Shown one piece after another: positions 1 through 9,465 of a DNA stretch of 64,000 bases. How positions within the stretch are numbered: the first letter of the stretch is position 1; each line of letters begins with the position of its first letter. The stretch covers positions 310,001 to 374,000 of the forward strand of contig CAVTWL010000010.1 of NCBI GenBank assembly GCA_963738375.1, written 5' to 3'. This DNA comes from Bog-159 sp963738375 (GTDB lineage Bacteria; Acidobacteriota; Terriglobia; Bryobacterales; Bryobacteraceae). The translations under genes were made by a program, and so were the position numbers. Below the pieces are notes generated by a model, which made no database searches, had not been told where the DNA came from, and worked only from the letters and a program-made list of their open reading frames with translations.

Positions 1-1974
1 CGCACGAATAATCCTTATTGCACGACGACTGGTGGATTCTGGTCTTCGGCCCGTATTCCGTCTCCACCGGATGCAGACTCAGGCAATTCGACTGCGTAAC
101 GCAATCGCCGCAGCCCTCGCAGACTTCTTCGTTGATAACCAGGCGAACCGTGGGTTCCGCCAGCTTGCCGCGCGACCGCAGCCGCCGCTTCTCCGCGGCG
201 CACTGCTGATCGTAAATAATCGCGGTGACGCCGGGCAGCTTCTCGAACTCGCGTAGCACCTCAGGCAAATCGTCGCGGCCGCGCAGTTGCGCGTTGTCCG
301 CGAGTTGCACACCCGCGTATTTGTCCAGATCGTCGGACAGGACCGCGATCCGCCGCACTCCATCGGCCGCCAGCTTGCGCGTCAGTTCGGGCACCGGTAC
401 CGCGCCCGCTGCCTGCTGCCCCCCCGTCATCGCCACCGCGCCGTTGTACAGAATCTTATAGGTAATGTTGACGCCCGCCGCAATGCAAGCTTCCACCGCC
501 AGAGAAGCCGAATGAAAATAGGTGCCGTCGCCGACGTTCTGGAAGATGTGTGACCGGTCCACGAAGGGCGCCATCCCGATCCACGGCGCACCCTCCCCCC
601 CATGTGGGTCAAGAAAGTGTAGGAATGGCCCGAATGCCCGAGTTGCGCGGCCATGGCATGGCAGCCGATGCCGCCTCCCGCCATCTGCCCTTCGAGCAGC
701 AAAGTCGAGCGATTGTGCGGGCATCCCGAACAGAAGGTCGGAAATCGCCCCGGCACGAGCCGCCGTTCGCGGGCATCGATCTCGTCGAGCAGTGCGATGC
801 GGCCCGGCGAGGGCGTGATGAACTGCGCCAACACGCGGCTGATCGACTCCGGGTCCATTTCCCCCGCCGCCGAAAACAGCGGAGCGGCCTCCGGATCGCC
901 TTTGCCCAAAATCGCGGGACGCTCCGTAAAATTGTAAAGCATCTCGCGCAACTGCAGTTCCAGGAAGCTGCGTTTCTCCTCTACCACCAGGATGGTCCGC
1001 AGCCCGTGCGCGAACTCCGCCGTGAAGCGCGGCTCCAGCGGGTACGTCATGCCGAACTTCGCGATCCGGATACCGGCCGGCGCCAGATCCTCGGGCCGCA
1101 GCCCGAGATCGGCCAGCGCCTGCATCAGATCGTAATAAGCCTTACCGGCGCTGGCGATGCCCAGCCATGCTCCATCACGCGCGCCCAACAGCCGATTCAC
1201 CTGATTCGCCCGCGCAAATTCTCGCGCGGCATCCAGACGCCGGTACAGCAACTCAGGCTCCAGCATCAGCGTCATGGGAATCAGCAGCCGCGCGTCGATC
1301 TTCTTCTCATACCCGTGCGGAATCTGAATCGCCACCCGGTCCGGATCTGTCTCCGCCGTGGCACCGGAATCGCACACGTTGGTGACCATCTTCATCGCCA
1401 CCCATGCGCCCGAAAACCGCGAGAGCGCGATGGCCTGCAGACCGTAATCCAGCGTCTCCTGTACATTGCCCGGATAAAATACGGGCATCGCGTGATTATA
1501 AAAGCTCAGGTCGCTCTGGTGCGGAATGGTGGAGCTCTTGGCAATGTGATCGTCGCCGCCCAGCACCAGCGCGGCGCAATTCTTTCCCGTTCCCGCGATG
1601 TTAGCGTGCCGGAAAATATCGCCCGACCGATCCACGCCCGGGCCTTTTCCGTACCAGATACCCAGCACGCCGTCGTATCGCGACTGCCCCAGCGAATGGT
1701 GAATCTGGCTGCCGAAAACCGACGTCGCCGCGAGGTCTTCGTTGACCCCCGGCACGAAATGGATGCGATGTTGGTCCAGCAAATGCCGCACTCGCGCCAG
1801 CGCCATGTCGTACCCGCCCAGCGGCGAGCCTTCATAGCCCGAAATGAAGGCGGCCGTCGCTAGTCCGGCGCGCTGGTCGCGGCGCATCTGCTCCATCGGC
1901 AGGCGCACCAGGGCCTGAATGCCCGTCAAATAAACAGCGCCGTGCTCCTGCTCGTATTTCGAATCGAGTTTCAT
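1..1974 (-). CDS. Indolepyruvate/2-oxoacid:ferredoxin oxidoreductase, fused type, frameshifted and cut by window edge
   Basis: Large TPP- and iron-sulfur-dependent oxidoreductase of the indolepyruvate ferredoxin oxidoreductase family, which oxidatively decarboxylates aryl or branched 2-oxoacids to acyl-CoA and reduces ferredoxin. The first ~458 residues (1974 down to about 601) contain the pyruvate-binding N-terminal domain (SGYEGSPLGGYD) and the start of the TPP domain (CSGCPHN, GIGCHA). The reading frame then breaks in a run of seven G (plus-strand C at 595-601). With one more G the protein continues in frame as GEGAPWIGMAPF, then NVGDGTYFHS, and on to a 4Fe-4S motif CEGCGDC at about 101-121, staying open to position 1. 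Family members are about 1100-1200 residues, so the C-terminal gamma part lies outside the window. Start is the ATG at 1974. The break is probably a homopolymer error rather than true inactivation. Confidence 0.88.
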
Positions 1975-2013
1975 GAGTTTAGAGGCTCACGGCCGGGTGA
2001 GTGCGATGTCAAG

Positions 2014-2019
2014 TATTAT
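2014..2019 (+). promoter_or_regulatory. -10 box of rhaB, leaderless arrangement
   Basis: TATTAT lies 8 nt before the ATG at 2028, so the predicted transcription start falls at or next to the start codon. No Shine-Dalgarno sequence is visible and no clear -35 was found. Inferred leaderless start. Confidence 0.45.
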
Positions 2020-2027
2020 AGCTCCTG

Positions 2028-3443
2028 ATGCAGCACTATCTGGCTTTCGATCTCGGCGCTGAGAGCGGCCGCGCGATGCTGGGCACGCTCGACGCCGGCC
2101 GCCTCAAAATCGAAGAACTGCACCGCTTCCTGAACACGCCGGTGCGCGTGTTCGATGCGCTTTATTGGGACACGCTGCGGCTCTGGCATGAGATTCAGCG
2201 CGGCCTGTGCGTCGCCGGCCGCGAGCGCAAGTTGCAAGTCGACGGAATCGGCATCGACACCTGGGGGGTGGATTTCGCTCTGCTCGGCCCGGATGGCGCC
2301 CTAGCCGACAACCCGCGCCATTATCGCGACGGGCGCACCAACGGCGTCATGGAGAAACTGTTCGCCATCGTGCCACGCGCCGAGGTATTCGCCCAGACCG
2401 GTATCCAGTTCATGCAGCTCAATTCGCTGTATCAGTTTTATGCGTTGAAGCTGGCGAACTCGCCTGCTCTTGCGGCGGCCCGGACACTCCTCTTCATGCC
2501 GGACCTGTTGAACTACTGGCTCACAGGAAACGCCCGCGCCGAGCGGACCATCGCCAGCACGTCGCAATTCTACGATCCGCGCCGCAAGACCTGGGCTTTC
2601 GACCTCCTTCAGCGTTTGGGACTGCCTGCGCACATTCTGCCCGAGATCGTCGATCCCGGTGCGCAGGTAGGGTCGCTGCTAGGCCCCGTGGCCGCCGAAG
2701 CCGGGCTTGGTCCTGTCCCGGTTTACGCAACAGGTTGCCACGATACCGCCTCCGCGGTCGCGGCCGTGCCAGCCGAAGGAAGCGACTGGTGCTACATCAG
2801 TTCGGGCACCTGGTCTTTAATGGGAGCGGAACTGAATGAACCCATCATCAACGCTCAAGTGCTCGCCGAAAACCTGACCAACGAAGTCGGCGCAGCCGGC
2901 AAAGTGCGGTTTTTGAAAAACATCGCCGGCCTCTGGCTGCTACAGGAATGCCGCCGCACGTGGGCGCTCGAGGGAGACGCATACAGCTACGAAGAACTAG
3001 TACGTCTAGCCGGAGAAGCGGAGCCAGGTCGCCCAACGATCGACCCCGACGCATTCCTTGAACCGGGCGATATGCCGCGCAAGATCGTGGCGCATTGCCG
3101 CGCGCGCCGGCTTGCTGCGCCAGAAACACCGGCCCAGTTCACGCGCACTATCCTCGAAAGCCTGGCCGAACGCTATCGCCAGGTTCTGGACAGCCTGGAA
3201 ACCCTGGCGGGCCGTCGCTTCAACGTAATCCACATCGTGGGCGGCGGTTCCCGAAACTCGCTGCTGAACCAGTTGGTGGCGAACGCCACCCGCCGCACGG
3301 TGGTGGCTGGGCCAACCGAAGCTACCGCCATTGGCAACGTATTGATCCAAGCTATCGGTGCCGGTGCACTGAGCGGTCTGGAAGAAGCACGAGCGGTCGT
3401 CAGGCGATCATTCGAGGTTCAGATATTCAACAGCAGGGCCTAA
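2028..3443 (+). CDS. rhaB: Rhamnulokinase
   Basis: FGGY-family sugar kinase that phosphorylates L-rhamnulose to L-rhamnulose 1-phosphate in cytoplasmic rhamnose catabolism. It has 471 residues, close to the family norm of about 480. The N-terminal phosphate-binding motif FDLGAESGR is near residues 7-15, followed by WDTLRLWHEI and the DTWGVDFALL segment. The C-terminal ATP-binding domain has GGGSRN (about 405-410) and GPTEATAIGN (about 428-437), a pattern typical of RhaB. No rhamnose isomerase or aldolase gene lies next to it, so in this window it is an orphan of its pathway. It is divergent from the oxidoreductase gene, with about 50 bp between them. The closely similar FGGY kinases (xylulo-, fuculokinase) fit less well. 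Confidence 0.9.
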   Translation: MQHYLAFDLGAESGRAMLGTLDAGRLKIEELHRFLNTPVRVFDALYWDTLRLWHEIQRGLCVAGRERKLQVDGIGIDTWGVDFALLGPDGALADNPRHYRDGRTNGVMEKLFAIVPRAEVFAQTGIQFMQLNSLYQFYALKLANSPALAAARTLLFMPDLLNYWLTGNARAERTIASTSQFYDPRRKTWAFDLLQRLGLPAHILPEIVDPGAQVGSLLGPVAAEAGLGPVPVYATGCHDTASAVAAVPAEGSDWCYISSGTWSLMGAELNEPIINAQVLAENLTNEVGAAGKVRFLKNIAGLWLLQECRRTWALEGDAYSYEELVRLAGEAEPGRPTIDPDAFLEPGDMPRKIVAHCRARRLAAPETPAQFTRTILESLAERYRQVLDSLETLAGRRFNVIHIVGGGSRNSLLNQLVANATRRTVVAGPTEATAIGNVLIQAIGAGALSGLEEARAVVRRSFEVQIFNSRA

Positions 3444-3567
3444 GCTGTCAACTTTAGTTTCCAGCTATGGTCTATAGGGATACTATACTAACGTAGGCCT
3501 GTGGTACCATGCTAAAGCAAGGCTGGCTGCTCCATGGTCTTCAATCCCGAGGAGGGATCGCTTAAGA

Positions 3568-4431
3568 GTGCCTAAAGTCAAGGCAAACGGCATCGATTTG
3601 CATTACATCACGGTCGGCATGGGACCCGACGTGGTCATGCTGCACGGCTTTCTCGGGAACCTGGCAGTGTGGCATCTCTACATGGCGCCGGTCCTGCGCC
3701 GGGAACACCGTGTCACCACTTACGACCTGCGCGGCCACGGCTACAGCGATGTTACTCCTACCGGGTACACCACCGCGGACATGGCGGAAGACCTGCGCTG
3801 CTTCCTGGACGCTATGGGCATCGAACGCGCCACCCTGGTGGGACACAGTTTCGGCGCCGACATCGCCATGTACTTCAGCCTGCTTTATCCGCACCGGGTG
3901 AACAAACTGCTCGCGCTCGAACCCGGCCTCGCCGCGCTGGTGCATTTGCGCAACGACAAAGATTGGATCGGCTGGGCAGCCTGGGTTGCCAAGCTGGAAG
4001 AAGTGGGCATCCATGTCCCTGAAGATAAACGCACCGACGCGGAATACCTGCTGCAGTTGAGCCTGGAAACGCCCAAGTTTTACGGACCCGCGCGCGGTCT
4101 GCCCCGCAATCGCGAACCGCTGCTGCATCTCATCCGCAACACCACGCTGTTGAAGGATTACGAAGAAGTCGGCGCCATGACCCTCGATGCGGTGCGCACC
4201 ATCCAAACACCGACCCTGCTTGTTTATGGCCGCAACTCGCATTTCATCAGTTCTTACGATTTCCTGCACACCGCTCTGCCCAACTGCAAATCGGTGCTGC
4301 TGCCAGGCGGCGAACACTTCGGTCCATTGGAACAACCCGAATTGCTGACGGAACATATCCAGCAATTCCTCCGCCCGCCACAACCTGCCTCGGATTTCCC
4401 GGAAGCCGTCCGCGTCTCCACCGGCGGTTGA
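3568..4431 (+). CDS. Alpha/beta hydrolase fold protein
   Basis: Cytoplasmic alpha/beta hydrolase of 287 residues, substrate unknown. The oxyanion-hole segment MLHGFLGN is near residue 24, the nucleophile elbow GHSFGAD places Ser at 94, and the C-terminal GGEHFGPLEQPE supplies the catalytic His. The usual acid position after the sixth strand reads YGRNSHF, without the common Asp, so the acid may sit elsewhere. The start is GTG at 3568, preceded by a strong AGGAGGG. The stop overlaps the next start (TGATG at 4429-4433), so this gene and the permease are probably translated together. Esterase, lipase or haloperoxidase-like activities are all possible. Confidence 0.85.
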   Translation: MPKVKANGIDLHYITVGMGPDVVMLHGFLGNLAVWHLYMAPVLRREHRVTTYDLRGHGYSDVTPTGYTTADMAEDLRCFLDAMGIERATLVGHSFGADIAMYFSLLYPHRVNKLLALEPGLAALVHLRNDKDWIGWAAWVAKLEEVGIHVPEDKRTDAEYLLQLSLETPKFYGPARGLPRNREPLLHLIRNTTLLKDYEEVGAMTLDAVRTIQTPTLLVYGRNSHFISSYDFLHTALPNCKSVLLPGGEHFGPLEQPELLTEHIQQFLRPPQPASDFPEAVRVSTGG

Positions 4432-5762
4432 TGGATCAACTCCCCCGCAAACTCGGCGCCCTGGATGCCGCGTTGATCGTGGTGGGAGTGGTGATCGGCG
4501 CGGGCATTTTTCTTCTTCCCAACGTCATCGCCCGCAGCCTGCCCTCCGTGCGCGCCATCCTCACAGTCTGGATTGTCGCCGGTGTGCTCTCCTACTTCGG
4601 CGCGCTGGCCTACGCGGAACTGGGCGCGATGATGCCGGATACCGGAGGCCAGTACGTCTACCTGCGCGAAGCTTTCGGACCTGGCTGCGCGTTCCTTTCC
4701 GGCTGGGTCTTCCTGCTGGCAGTCATTCCCGGTGGCATGGCGTTTCTCGCCGTTAGCTTCTCCATCTACCTCGATCACTTCGTTCCTTTGACGCCGCCAC
4801 GGCGCCTGGCCGTGTCGATGTTATTACTGGCGATCCTGGCCGCAGCCAATTACGCCGGAGTGAAGCAAGGCGCGTGGATACAGCGCATCCTTACGTCGCT
4901 GAAGGTCGCCGGCATCCTGTTGATCATCGGTGCAGCCGCTCTCGCCCCGCATGCCGTAAACCGTCCGGTCGCTGCCGTGGCCATGCCGGGCATCTCCTAC
5001 CACAGTGCCGGCTACGCCCTGACAGCCTGCTTGATGGCCTATATGGGCTGGAGCTACGTCAGTTTCGTTGCCGGCGAGATCCGCGATCCGCAGCGCAATC
5101 TGCCGCGCGCCATGACCTGGGGCATGATAGCGGTGATCGCGTTGTACGTAGCGGTCAACCTAGCCTATTTGAACGTGATGACCGTTCCGGAAATCGCCGC
5201 TACCGAGCGCGTGGGGACTGTAGTCGCTTCCCGTACGCTGGGGCCTTATGGCGCGTCTGTACTGTCTATTGTGGTGTTGCTGTCCATCGCGGGCGCGATC
5301 AACGGCAATATTTTGACCGGGGCGCGCATTCCGTTCGCGCAAGCCCGCGACGGCCTGTTCTTCCAACGTTTCGGCCGCATGCATCCCCGTTTTGAAACGC
5401 CCGCGTTCGCCATCGTGGCGCTGACCATGTGGACGGGCATGCTGGTCGCTACCGGGTCTTACGAGACGCTATTCGTTTACTCGATCCTGTCGTCGTGGGT
5501 GGTCTACACGCTCGGGGTTGCCGCCGTGTGGGTTCTGAGACGGAAGAAACCCAACGCGCCGCGGCCGTACAAAATGTGGGGATACCCGTACAGCATGTGG
5601 GCCTTCCTGCTGGTGTCGGCGTGGTACATGATCGATGCGATGCTGAACCAGACCAAAGCTTCTCTGATGGCTTTCGTGGTTTGCGCGGCCGGCATTCCAT
5701 TCTACATTTACTGGCGCACCCGGTCCGCGCCCGAAGCCTCTACCGTTTCAACGCCAAAGTGA
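4431..5762 (+). CDS. APC-family amino acid permease
   Basis: Inner-membrane amino acid/polyamine/organocation transporter of 443 residues with about twelve hydrophobic segments. The first helix has the broken-helix signature VVIGAGIFLLPN (about residues 18-29) that binds the amino and carboxyl groups of the substrate. The ATG at 4431 overlaps the stop of the preceding hydrolase. An in-frame TTG just before it (4428) is a less likely start. The last 23 bp overlap the convergent methyltransferase gene. Substrate cannot be assigned from sequence. Coupling with the hydrolase could mean the hydrolase acts on the imported compound or a derived ester or amide, but that is inference. Confidence 0.88.
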   Translation: MDQLPRKLGALDAALIVVGVVIGAGIFLLPNVIARSLPSVRAILTVWIVAGVLSYFGALAYAELGAMMPDTGGQYVYLREAFGPGCAFLSGWVFLLAVIPGGMAFLAVSFSIYLDHFVPLTPPRRLAVSMLLLAILAAANYAGVKQGAWIQRILTSLKVAGILLIIGAAALAPHAVNRPVAAVAMPGISYHSAGYALTACLMAYMGWSYVSFVAGEIRDPQRNLPRAMTWGMIAVIALYVAVNLAYLNVMTVPEIAATERVGTVVASRTLGPYGASVLSIVVLLSIAGAINGNILTGARIPFAQARDGLFFQRFGRMHPRFETPAFAIVALTMWTGMLVATGSYETLFVYSILSSWVVYTLGVAAVWVLRRKKPNAPRPYKMWGYPYSMWAFLLVSAWYMIDAMLNQTKASLMAFVVCAAGIPFYIYWRTRSAPEASTVSTPK

Positions 5763-6402
5763 GGCCGTCGCCGATGGCCAACATACTCAGCCACACGCGA
5801 TGGTCCTGATGCAGTTTGGCGTTGAAATCGCGAATCGCGATGGTGTCGTTGTCCTGCACCGCGTCGTCGATCACGCGGCCGTGCCAGATTACGTTATCGA
5901 TTACAGCCAGTCCGCCGGGGCGCAACAGCTGCAGCGCCCGCTCGTAATAAGGATCGTAGTTTGTCTTATCGGCGTCGATAAAGGCAAAATCGAAGGTATC
6001 CGCCGCGCCCTCCGCCAGCAATCCATCCAGCGTTTCCACCGCGGGAGCCAGCCGCAATTCGATTTTTTCCGCCACCCCCGCTTGCTGCCAGTAACGACGG
6101 GCAATCGCGGTAGTCTCCGGGTTCACGTCACAGGCCACCAGCCGTCCCCGTGGCGGCATGGCCAGCGCGATATGCAGCGAACTCAGACCCGTGAATACGC
6201 CCACTTCCACCGCCCTCGTGGCGCCCAGCATGCGCACCAGCATTCCGAGGAATTGGCCTTGCTCCGGCGCCACTTGCATCCCGGCATCGGGGCGGCGGGC
6301 GGTCTCCTCCCGCAAACGCGCCAGCAAATCCGGCTCCCGCAGGGAGACGGTCCGGATATACGCCGCCAGTTCCGGCCCGACAGAAGTCTGTAGATTCGAC
6401 AT
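5740..6402 (-). CDS. O-methyltransferase, class I SAM-dependent (family 3)
   Basis: Member of the caffeoyl-CoA/catechol-type O-methyltransferase family, 220 residues, which is the normal family length. The SAM-binding motif I VEVGVFTGLSSLHIA is followed by the acidic loop ACDVNPE. The conserved FIDADKTNYDPYYE carries the metal-binding Asp residues that position a catechol-like substrate. DNVIWHGRV is a further family signature. The start ATG at 6402 gives the N-terminus MSNLQTSVGPE. It lies downstream of, and parallel to, the SDR and TetR genes, 9 bp from the SDR stop, so it may share their transcript. Natural substrate unknown. Confidence 0.92.
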   Translation of the reverse strand: MSNLQTSVGPELAAYIRTVSLREPDLLARLREETARRPDAGMQVAPEQGQFLGMLVRMLGATRAVEVGVFTGLSSLHIALAMPPRGRLVACDVNPETTAIARRYWQQAGVAEKIELRLAPAVETLDGLLAEGAADTFDFAFIDADKTNYDPYYERALQLLRPGGLAVIDNVIWHGRVIDDAVQDNDTIAIRDFNAKLHQDHRVWLSMLAIGDGLTLALKR

Positions 6403-6411
6403 CCTTACAGA

Positions 6412-7185
6412 TTAGCTGTTTAGCCCCGCCGCAATCCGCGCCAGAATGGAGCGGGGCGCGAATCGCGTCGAAAACGCGGTCAGTTTGTTGCGGGCGCCGG
6501 CGATGGTGACGCGCTTGCCATCCATCAGGGCATCGAACCCGATGCGCGCCACCGCCGCCGCGCTCATCACCGATCCCGAGCGGAACACCGGCGTATCCTG
6601 ATTGCCGGCAGTGGTGGCGAAATTCGTTTGCGTCGCCCCCGGAACCAGCGCCGTGACGGTAACGCCGGACGATTTCACCTCTTCCGCCAACGCTTCGGTA
6701 AACGAAAGCACGAACGCCTTCGAGGCGTAATACACCGCCATGAACGGGCCGGGGACATAGCCCGCGGTCGAAGCCACGTTCATGATCTTCCCGTTCCGGC
6801 GCGCCAGCATGCCGGGCAGAAACAGCCGGGTGAGCAGCGCCAGCGCGGCAATGTTCACCTGCATCATGCGCGCCTCCACCTCGTAATCGATCTCCGCATA
6901 CGCGCCGCGAGCCCCGAATCCGGCGTTATTCACCAGCACGTCGACGGTCACGCCCAGTTGCCGTAGCGCCTCGAAGATGCGGGGCGGTGCAGCCGGATCG
7001 GCCAAATCTTCCGCCAACGCGCGCGACTGAATGCCATGCGCCCGGCCGAGTTCCGCGCCGAGAGCCTGCATCTTGGCCTCGCTGCGTGCGACCAGGACCA
7101 GGTCGTAGCCGTGCGCCGCAAAAAGGCGCGCCAATTCTTCTCCGATGCCGCCGGATGCTCCCGTAATCAATGCCGTCTGGTTCAT
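6412..7185 (-). CDS. Short-chain dehydrogenase/reductase
   Basis: NAD(P)-dependent classical SDR of 257 residues. TGASGGIGEE (residues 8-17) is the Rossmann nucleotide loop, NNAG is at 86-89, and the catalytic set is Ser139 with Tyr152-x3-Lys156 (YYASK). The ATG at 7185 is preferred to the upstream in-frame start at 7230 because the family N-terminus MNQTALITG begins there, and because this ATG overlaps the TetR stop by 4 bp (ATGA), implying coupled translation. Substrate unknown. It resembles the acyl-group or ketone reductases annotated as DltE/SDR-like oxidoreductases. It is probably controlled by the TetR repressor with which it is coupled. Confidence 0.92.
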   Translation of the reverse strand: MNQTALITGASGGIGEELARLFAAHGYDLVLVARSEAKMQALGAELGRAHGIQSRALAEDLADPAAPPRIFEALRQLGVTVDVLVNNAGFGARGAYAEIDYEVEARMMQVNIAALALLTRLFLPGMLARRNGKIMNVASTAGYVPGPFMAVYYASKAFVLSFTEALAEEVKSSGVTVTALVPGATQTNFATTAGNQDTPVFRSGSVMSAAAVARIGFDALMDGKRVTIAGARNKLTAFSTRFAPRSILARIAAGLNS

Positions 7186-7781
7186 AGTGTCTTTCCAAAT
7201 CGTCCTTCGCTCTGTATGCTGAATGCGCAAAAGCGCAGCACCTCAGCTTTCGATCGCCACGGAAACTGGCCTGCATTCGCCAATTTGGCGATCCCGTGTA
7301 CCAGCGACCAGGCGAGATAGGCGATTTTGAGCGGATCCCCAGCAGGCATCTGTTTGGCCGTCTGGCACTCTCGCACGAACCCGAGCAGCGTTTCGAAGGA
7401 GCGCTTGCCGGCCGCCGCGCATGCCGGGTAATCCTGTTCGTTCCAGGGCGAATCGAACATCGCCGCGAAATGTTGGGGCCAGGACAAGGCGAAGTTCACA
7501 TAGGCCAGACCGCAGCGCCGCAGGCGATTCTTGGGACTGGAGCGCCGCGACCCGCCCGCCATCGCTCGCGTCAAGCGCTCGAAACCCTCGGTGGCCACCG
7601 CCGCCAGCAAGTCCTCGCGGTCGCGGAAATGGCGGTAGGGCGCGTTGTGCGATACCCCGGCGCGCCTCGCCACCTCGCGCAATGTGAAAGACCGCAGCCC
7701 CGCCGCTGCGATCAGTTCGATGGCGGCGTCGAGCAGCGCTTCCTTCAAATTGCCGTGATGGTAGGGCTTGGCGGCGGGCAC
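7182..7781 (-). CDS. TetR/AcrR-family transcriptional regulator
   Basis: Repressor of 199 residues from the GTG at 7781. An upstream in-frame start at 7874 would run into the divergent gene and add a non-homologous tail. The TetR N-terminal helix-turn-helix lies around residues 31-53 (FTLREVARRAGVSHNAPYRHF), and the C-terminal part has the hydrophobic ligand and dimerization domain. PYHHGNLKEALL just before the HTH is common in this subfamily. The gene is head-to-head with a FAD oxidoreductase and translationally coupled to an SDR, so it likely represses both directions from the paired sites at 7803-7852. The inducer cannot be read from the sequence. Confidence 0.9.
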   Translation of the reverse strand: MPAAKPYHHGNLKEALLDAAIELIAAAGLRSFTLREVARRAGVSHNAPYRHFRDREDLLAAVATEGFERLTRAMAGGSRRSSPKNRLRRCGLAYVNFALSWPQHFAAMFDSPWNEQDYPACAAAGKRSFETLLGFVRECQTAKQMPAGDPLKIAYLAWSLVHGIAKLANAGQFPWRSKAEVLRFCAFSIQSEGRFGKTL

Positions 7782-7802
7782 ATCGTGAATCTTACCAAAA
7801 CG

Positions 7803-7852
7803 ATGTTGACAGCAGCAACTTTTCTGGCGTATTATGTGGCGGATGTCAACAT
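7803..7852 (+). promoter_or_regulatory. Promoter with paired TetR-type operator sites
   Basis: TTGACA (7806-7811) and TATTAT (7830-7835) are separated by 18 bp and point at the FAD oxidoreductase. ATGTTGACA at 7803-7811 and its exact inverse TGTCAACAT at 7844-7852 cover the -35 and the start region, so a bound TetR dimer at either site would block transcription. The core ATGTNNACA is itself dyad-symmetric. The ATG at 7843 lies 7 nt after the -10, again suggesting a leaderless message. Confidence 0.6.
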
Positions 7853-9446
7853 TAACCGTAGATGGCGCCTCCATTCCCAGTTCCTATAAACAAAATCCCC
7901 CGACCGGCGATTTCGACGCCATCGTGATCGGATCGGGCATCGGCGGTTTGGCCTCCGCCGCGCTGATGGCTCGGCGCGCAAATAAGCGCGTGCTGGTGCT
8001 CGAGCGGCATTACACGCCCGGAGGCTTTACGCACGTCTTCCGCCGCCCGGGCTACGAATGGGACGTCGGGGTACACTACATCGGCCAAATGGCCCCCGGC
8101 CAAACCATGCGCGCCATCTTCGATGAAATCACCGAAGGCCGCCTGCAGTGGAAAGCCATGCCGGAGGTCTACGACCGCATCCTCATCGGCGACCGATCCT
8201 ACGATTTCGTGAGCGGCGCGCAGCGCTTCCTCGAACGCATGTGCGAATACTTCCCGCGGGAACGCACAGCGATCGCGGGCTACATCACGGAAGTTCAAAA
8301 AGCCGCGCGTGCCAGCCAACTGTATTTCGCGGAGAAGGCCATCCCCTCTGCCTTGGCCCGCGCCGCAGGTTCGCTGCTGCGCCGCCGCTTTCTGAAATAC
8401 GCCGACGCCACAACGGCCGAAACGCTCGCCCGCCTCACAACCAATCAAGAACTGATCGCCGTGCTCACCGGAACCTGGGGCGACTACGGACTACCGCCCG
8501 GCCAGAGCAGTTTCGGCAACCATGCCATCGTCGTTAACCACTATCTCGAAGGCGCGCACTACCCAGTCGGGGGCGCCGCGCAAATCGCCGCGACCATCGC
8601 CCCAACCATCGAGCGCGCCGGAGGCCGCATCGTCGTCAGCGGCGAGGTCGACGCGATCCTCGTCGACGCCCGCAATCGAGCGACAGGTGTGCGCATGGCG
8701 GACGGACGAGAACTGCGCGCGCCCCTGATCCTGAGCGACGCCGGCGCCTGGAACACCTACGCCAAACTGCTTCCGCCCGAAACGCCCGGGCGTGCCGAAG
8801 CACTGGCCGAGATCGAAAGCGTTCCCGAATCGGTCGGCCACCTGTGCCTGTATGTCGGCCTGCGCCGCGCCGCCGGCGAAGCGGAATTCGGCGACACCAA
8901 TCTCTGGATTCACCCCACCAACGATCACGACGCCAATGTCGCGCGCTTTCTGCGCGATCCCGAAGGGCCTTTCCCTGGCTTGTTCATTTCTTTCCCCTCG
9001 GCCAAAGACCCGGAATTTGCGCTGCGTTATCCCGGCCGCGCCACCATCGAGGTGGTCACCCTGGCACCATACGACTGGTTCGAAGGGTGGGAAGATAGCC
9101 GTTGGAAGAAACGCGGCGCGGATTACGACGAATTGAAAGGCGCTTCGCCGAACGCATGCGCGCCGAACTCGAGCGCAATGTGCCCGCCGTGCGCGGCAGG
9201 ATCGATTATTGCGAGCTTTCGACGCCGCTTTCCACACGGCAGTTCGCCAACTACCATCGCGGCCAGATCTACGGGCCTGCCGCTGCGCCGGAACGCTTCC
9301 GCGCACGCGTCTTCAGTCCGCGAACGCCGATTGGCAATCTCTATTTGACCGGCGCGGACGCCGCGGTCTCGGGTGTGACGGGCGCGCTGGCCGGCGGCGT
9401 TCTGGCCGCCTCCGCCGTCCTGCGCCGCAACCTGATGTCCCGATAG
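7843..9446 (+). CDS. FAD-dependent oxidoreductase, phytoene desaturase/RetSat-like, frameshifted
   Basis: NAD(P)/FAD-binding oxidoreductase related to carotenoid isomerases and retinol saturases, about 534 residues when read through one frameshift. The dinucleotide motif VIGSGIGGLASAAL is at residues 28-41, followed by HYTPGGFTH and DVGVHYIG, which are typical of the CrtISO/RetSat branch. The frame breaks at about 9138 after YDELK. The correct continuation (RRFAERMRAELER) sits in the next frame and ends with the family C-terminus LYLTGADAAVSG and a stop at 9446. The ATG at 7843 is preferred to 7834, because 7834 lies inside the -10 box. It is divergent from and probably repressed by the TetR gene. 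Its real substrate, carotenoid or another polyene lipid, is unknown. Confidence 0.85.
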
Positions 9447-9465
9447 AACGGGCTAAACTGGTGAC

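Noticed and set aside
550..1863. 437-codon frame opposite the oxidoreductase
   Set aside because: Shadow frame; the minus strand carries TPP and iron-sulfur motifs.
9130..9145. Programmed -1 frameshift in the FAD oxidoreductase
   Set aside because: No slippery heptamer of the X XXY YYZ type and no strong downstream stem noticed; a missing base fits better.
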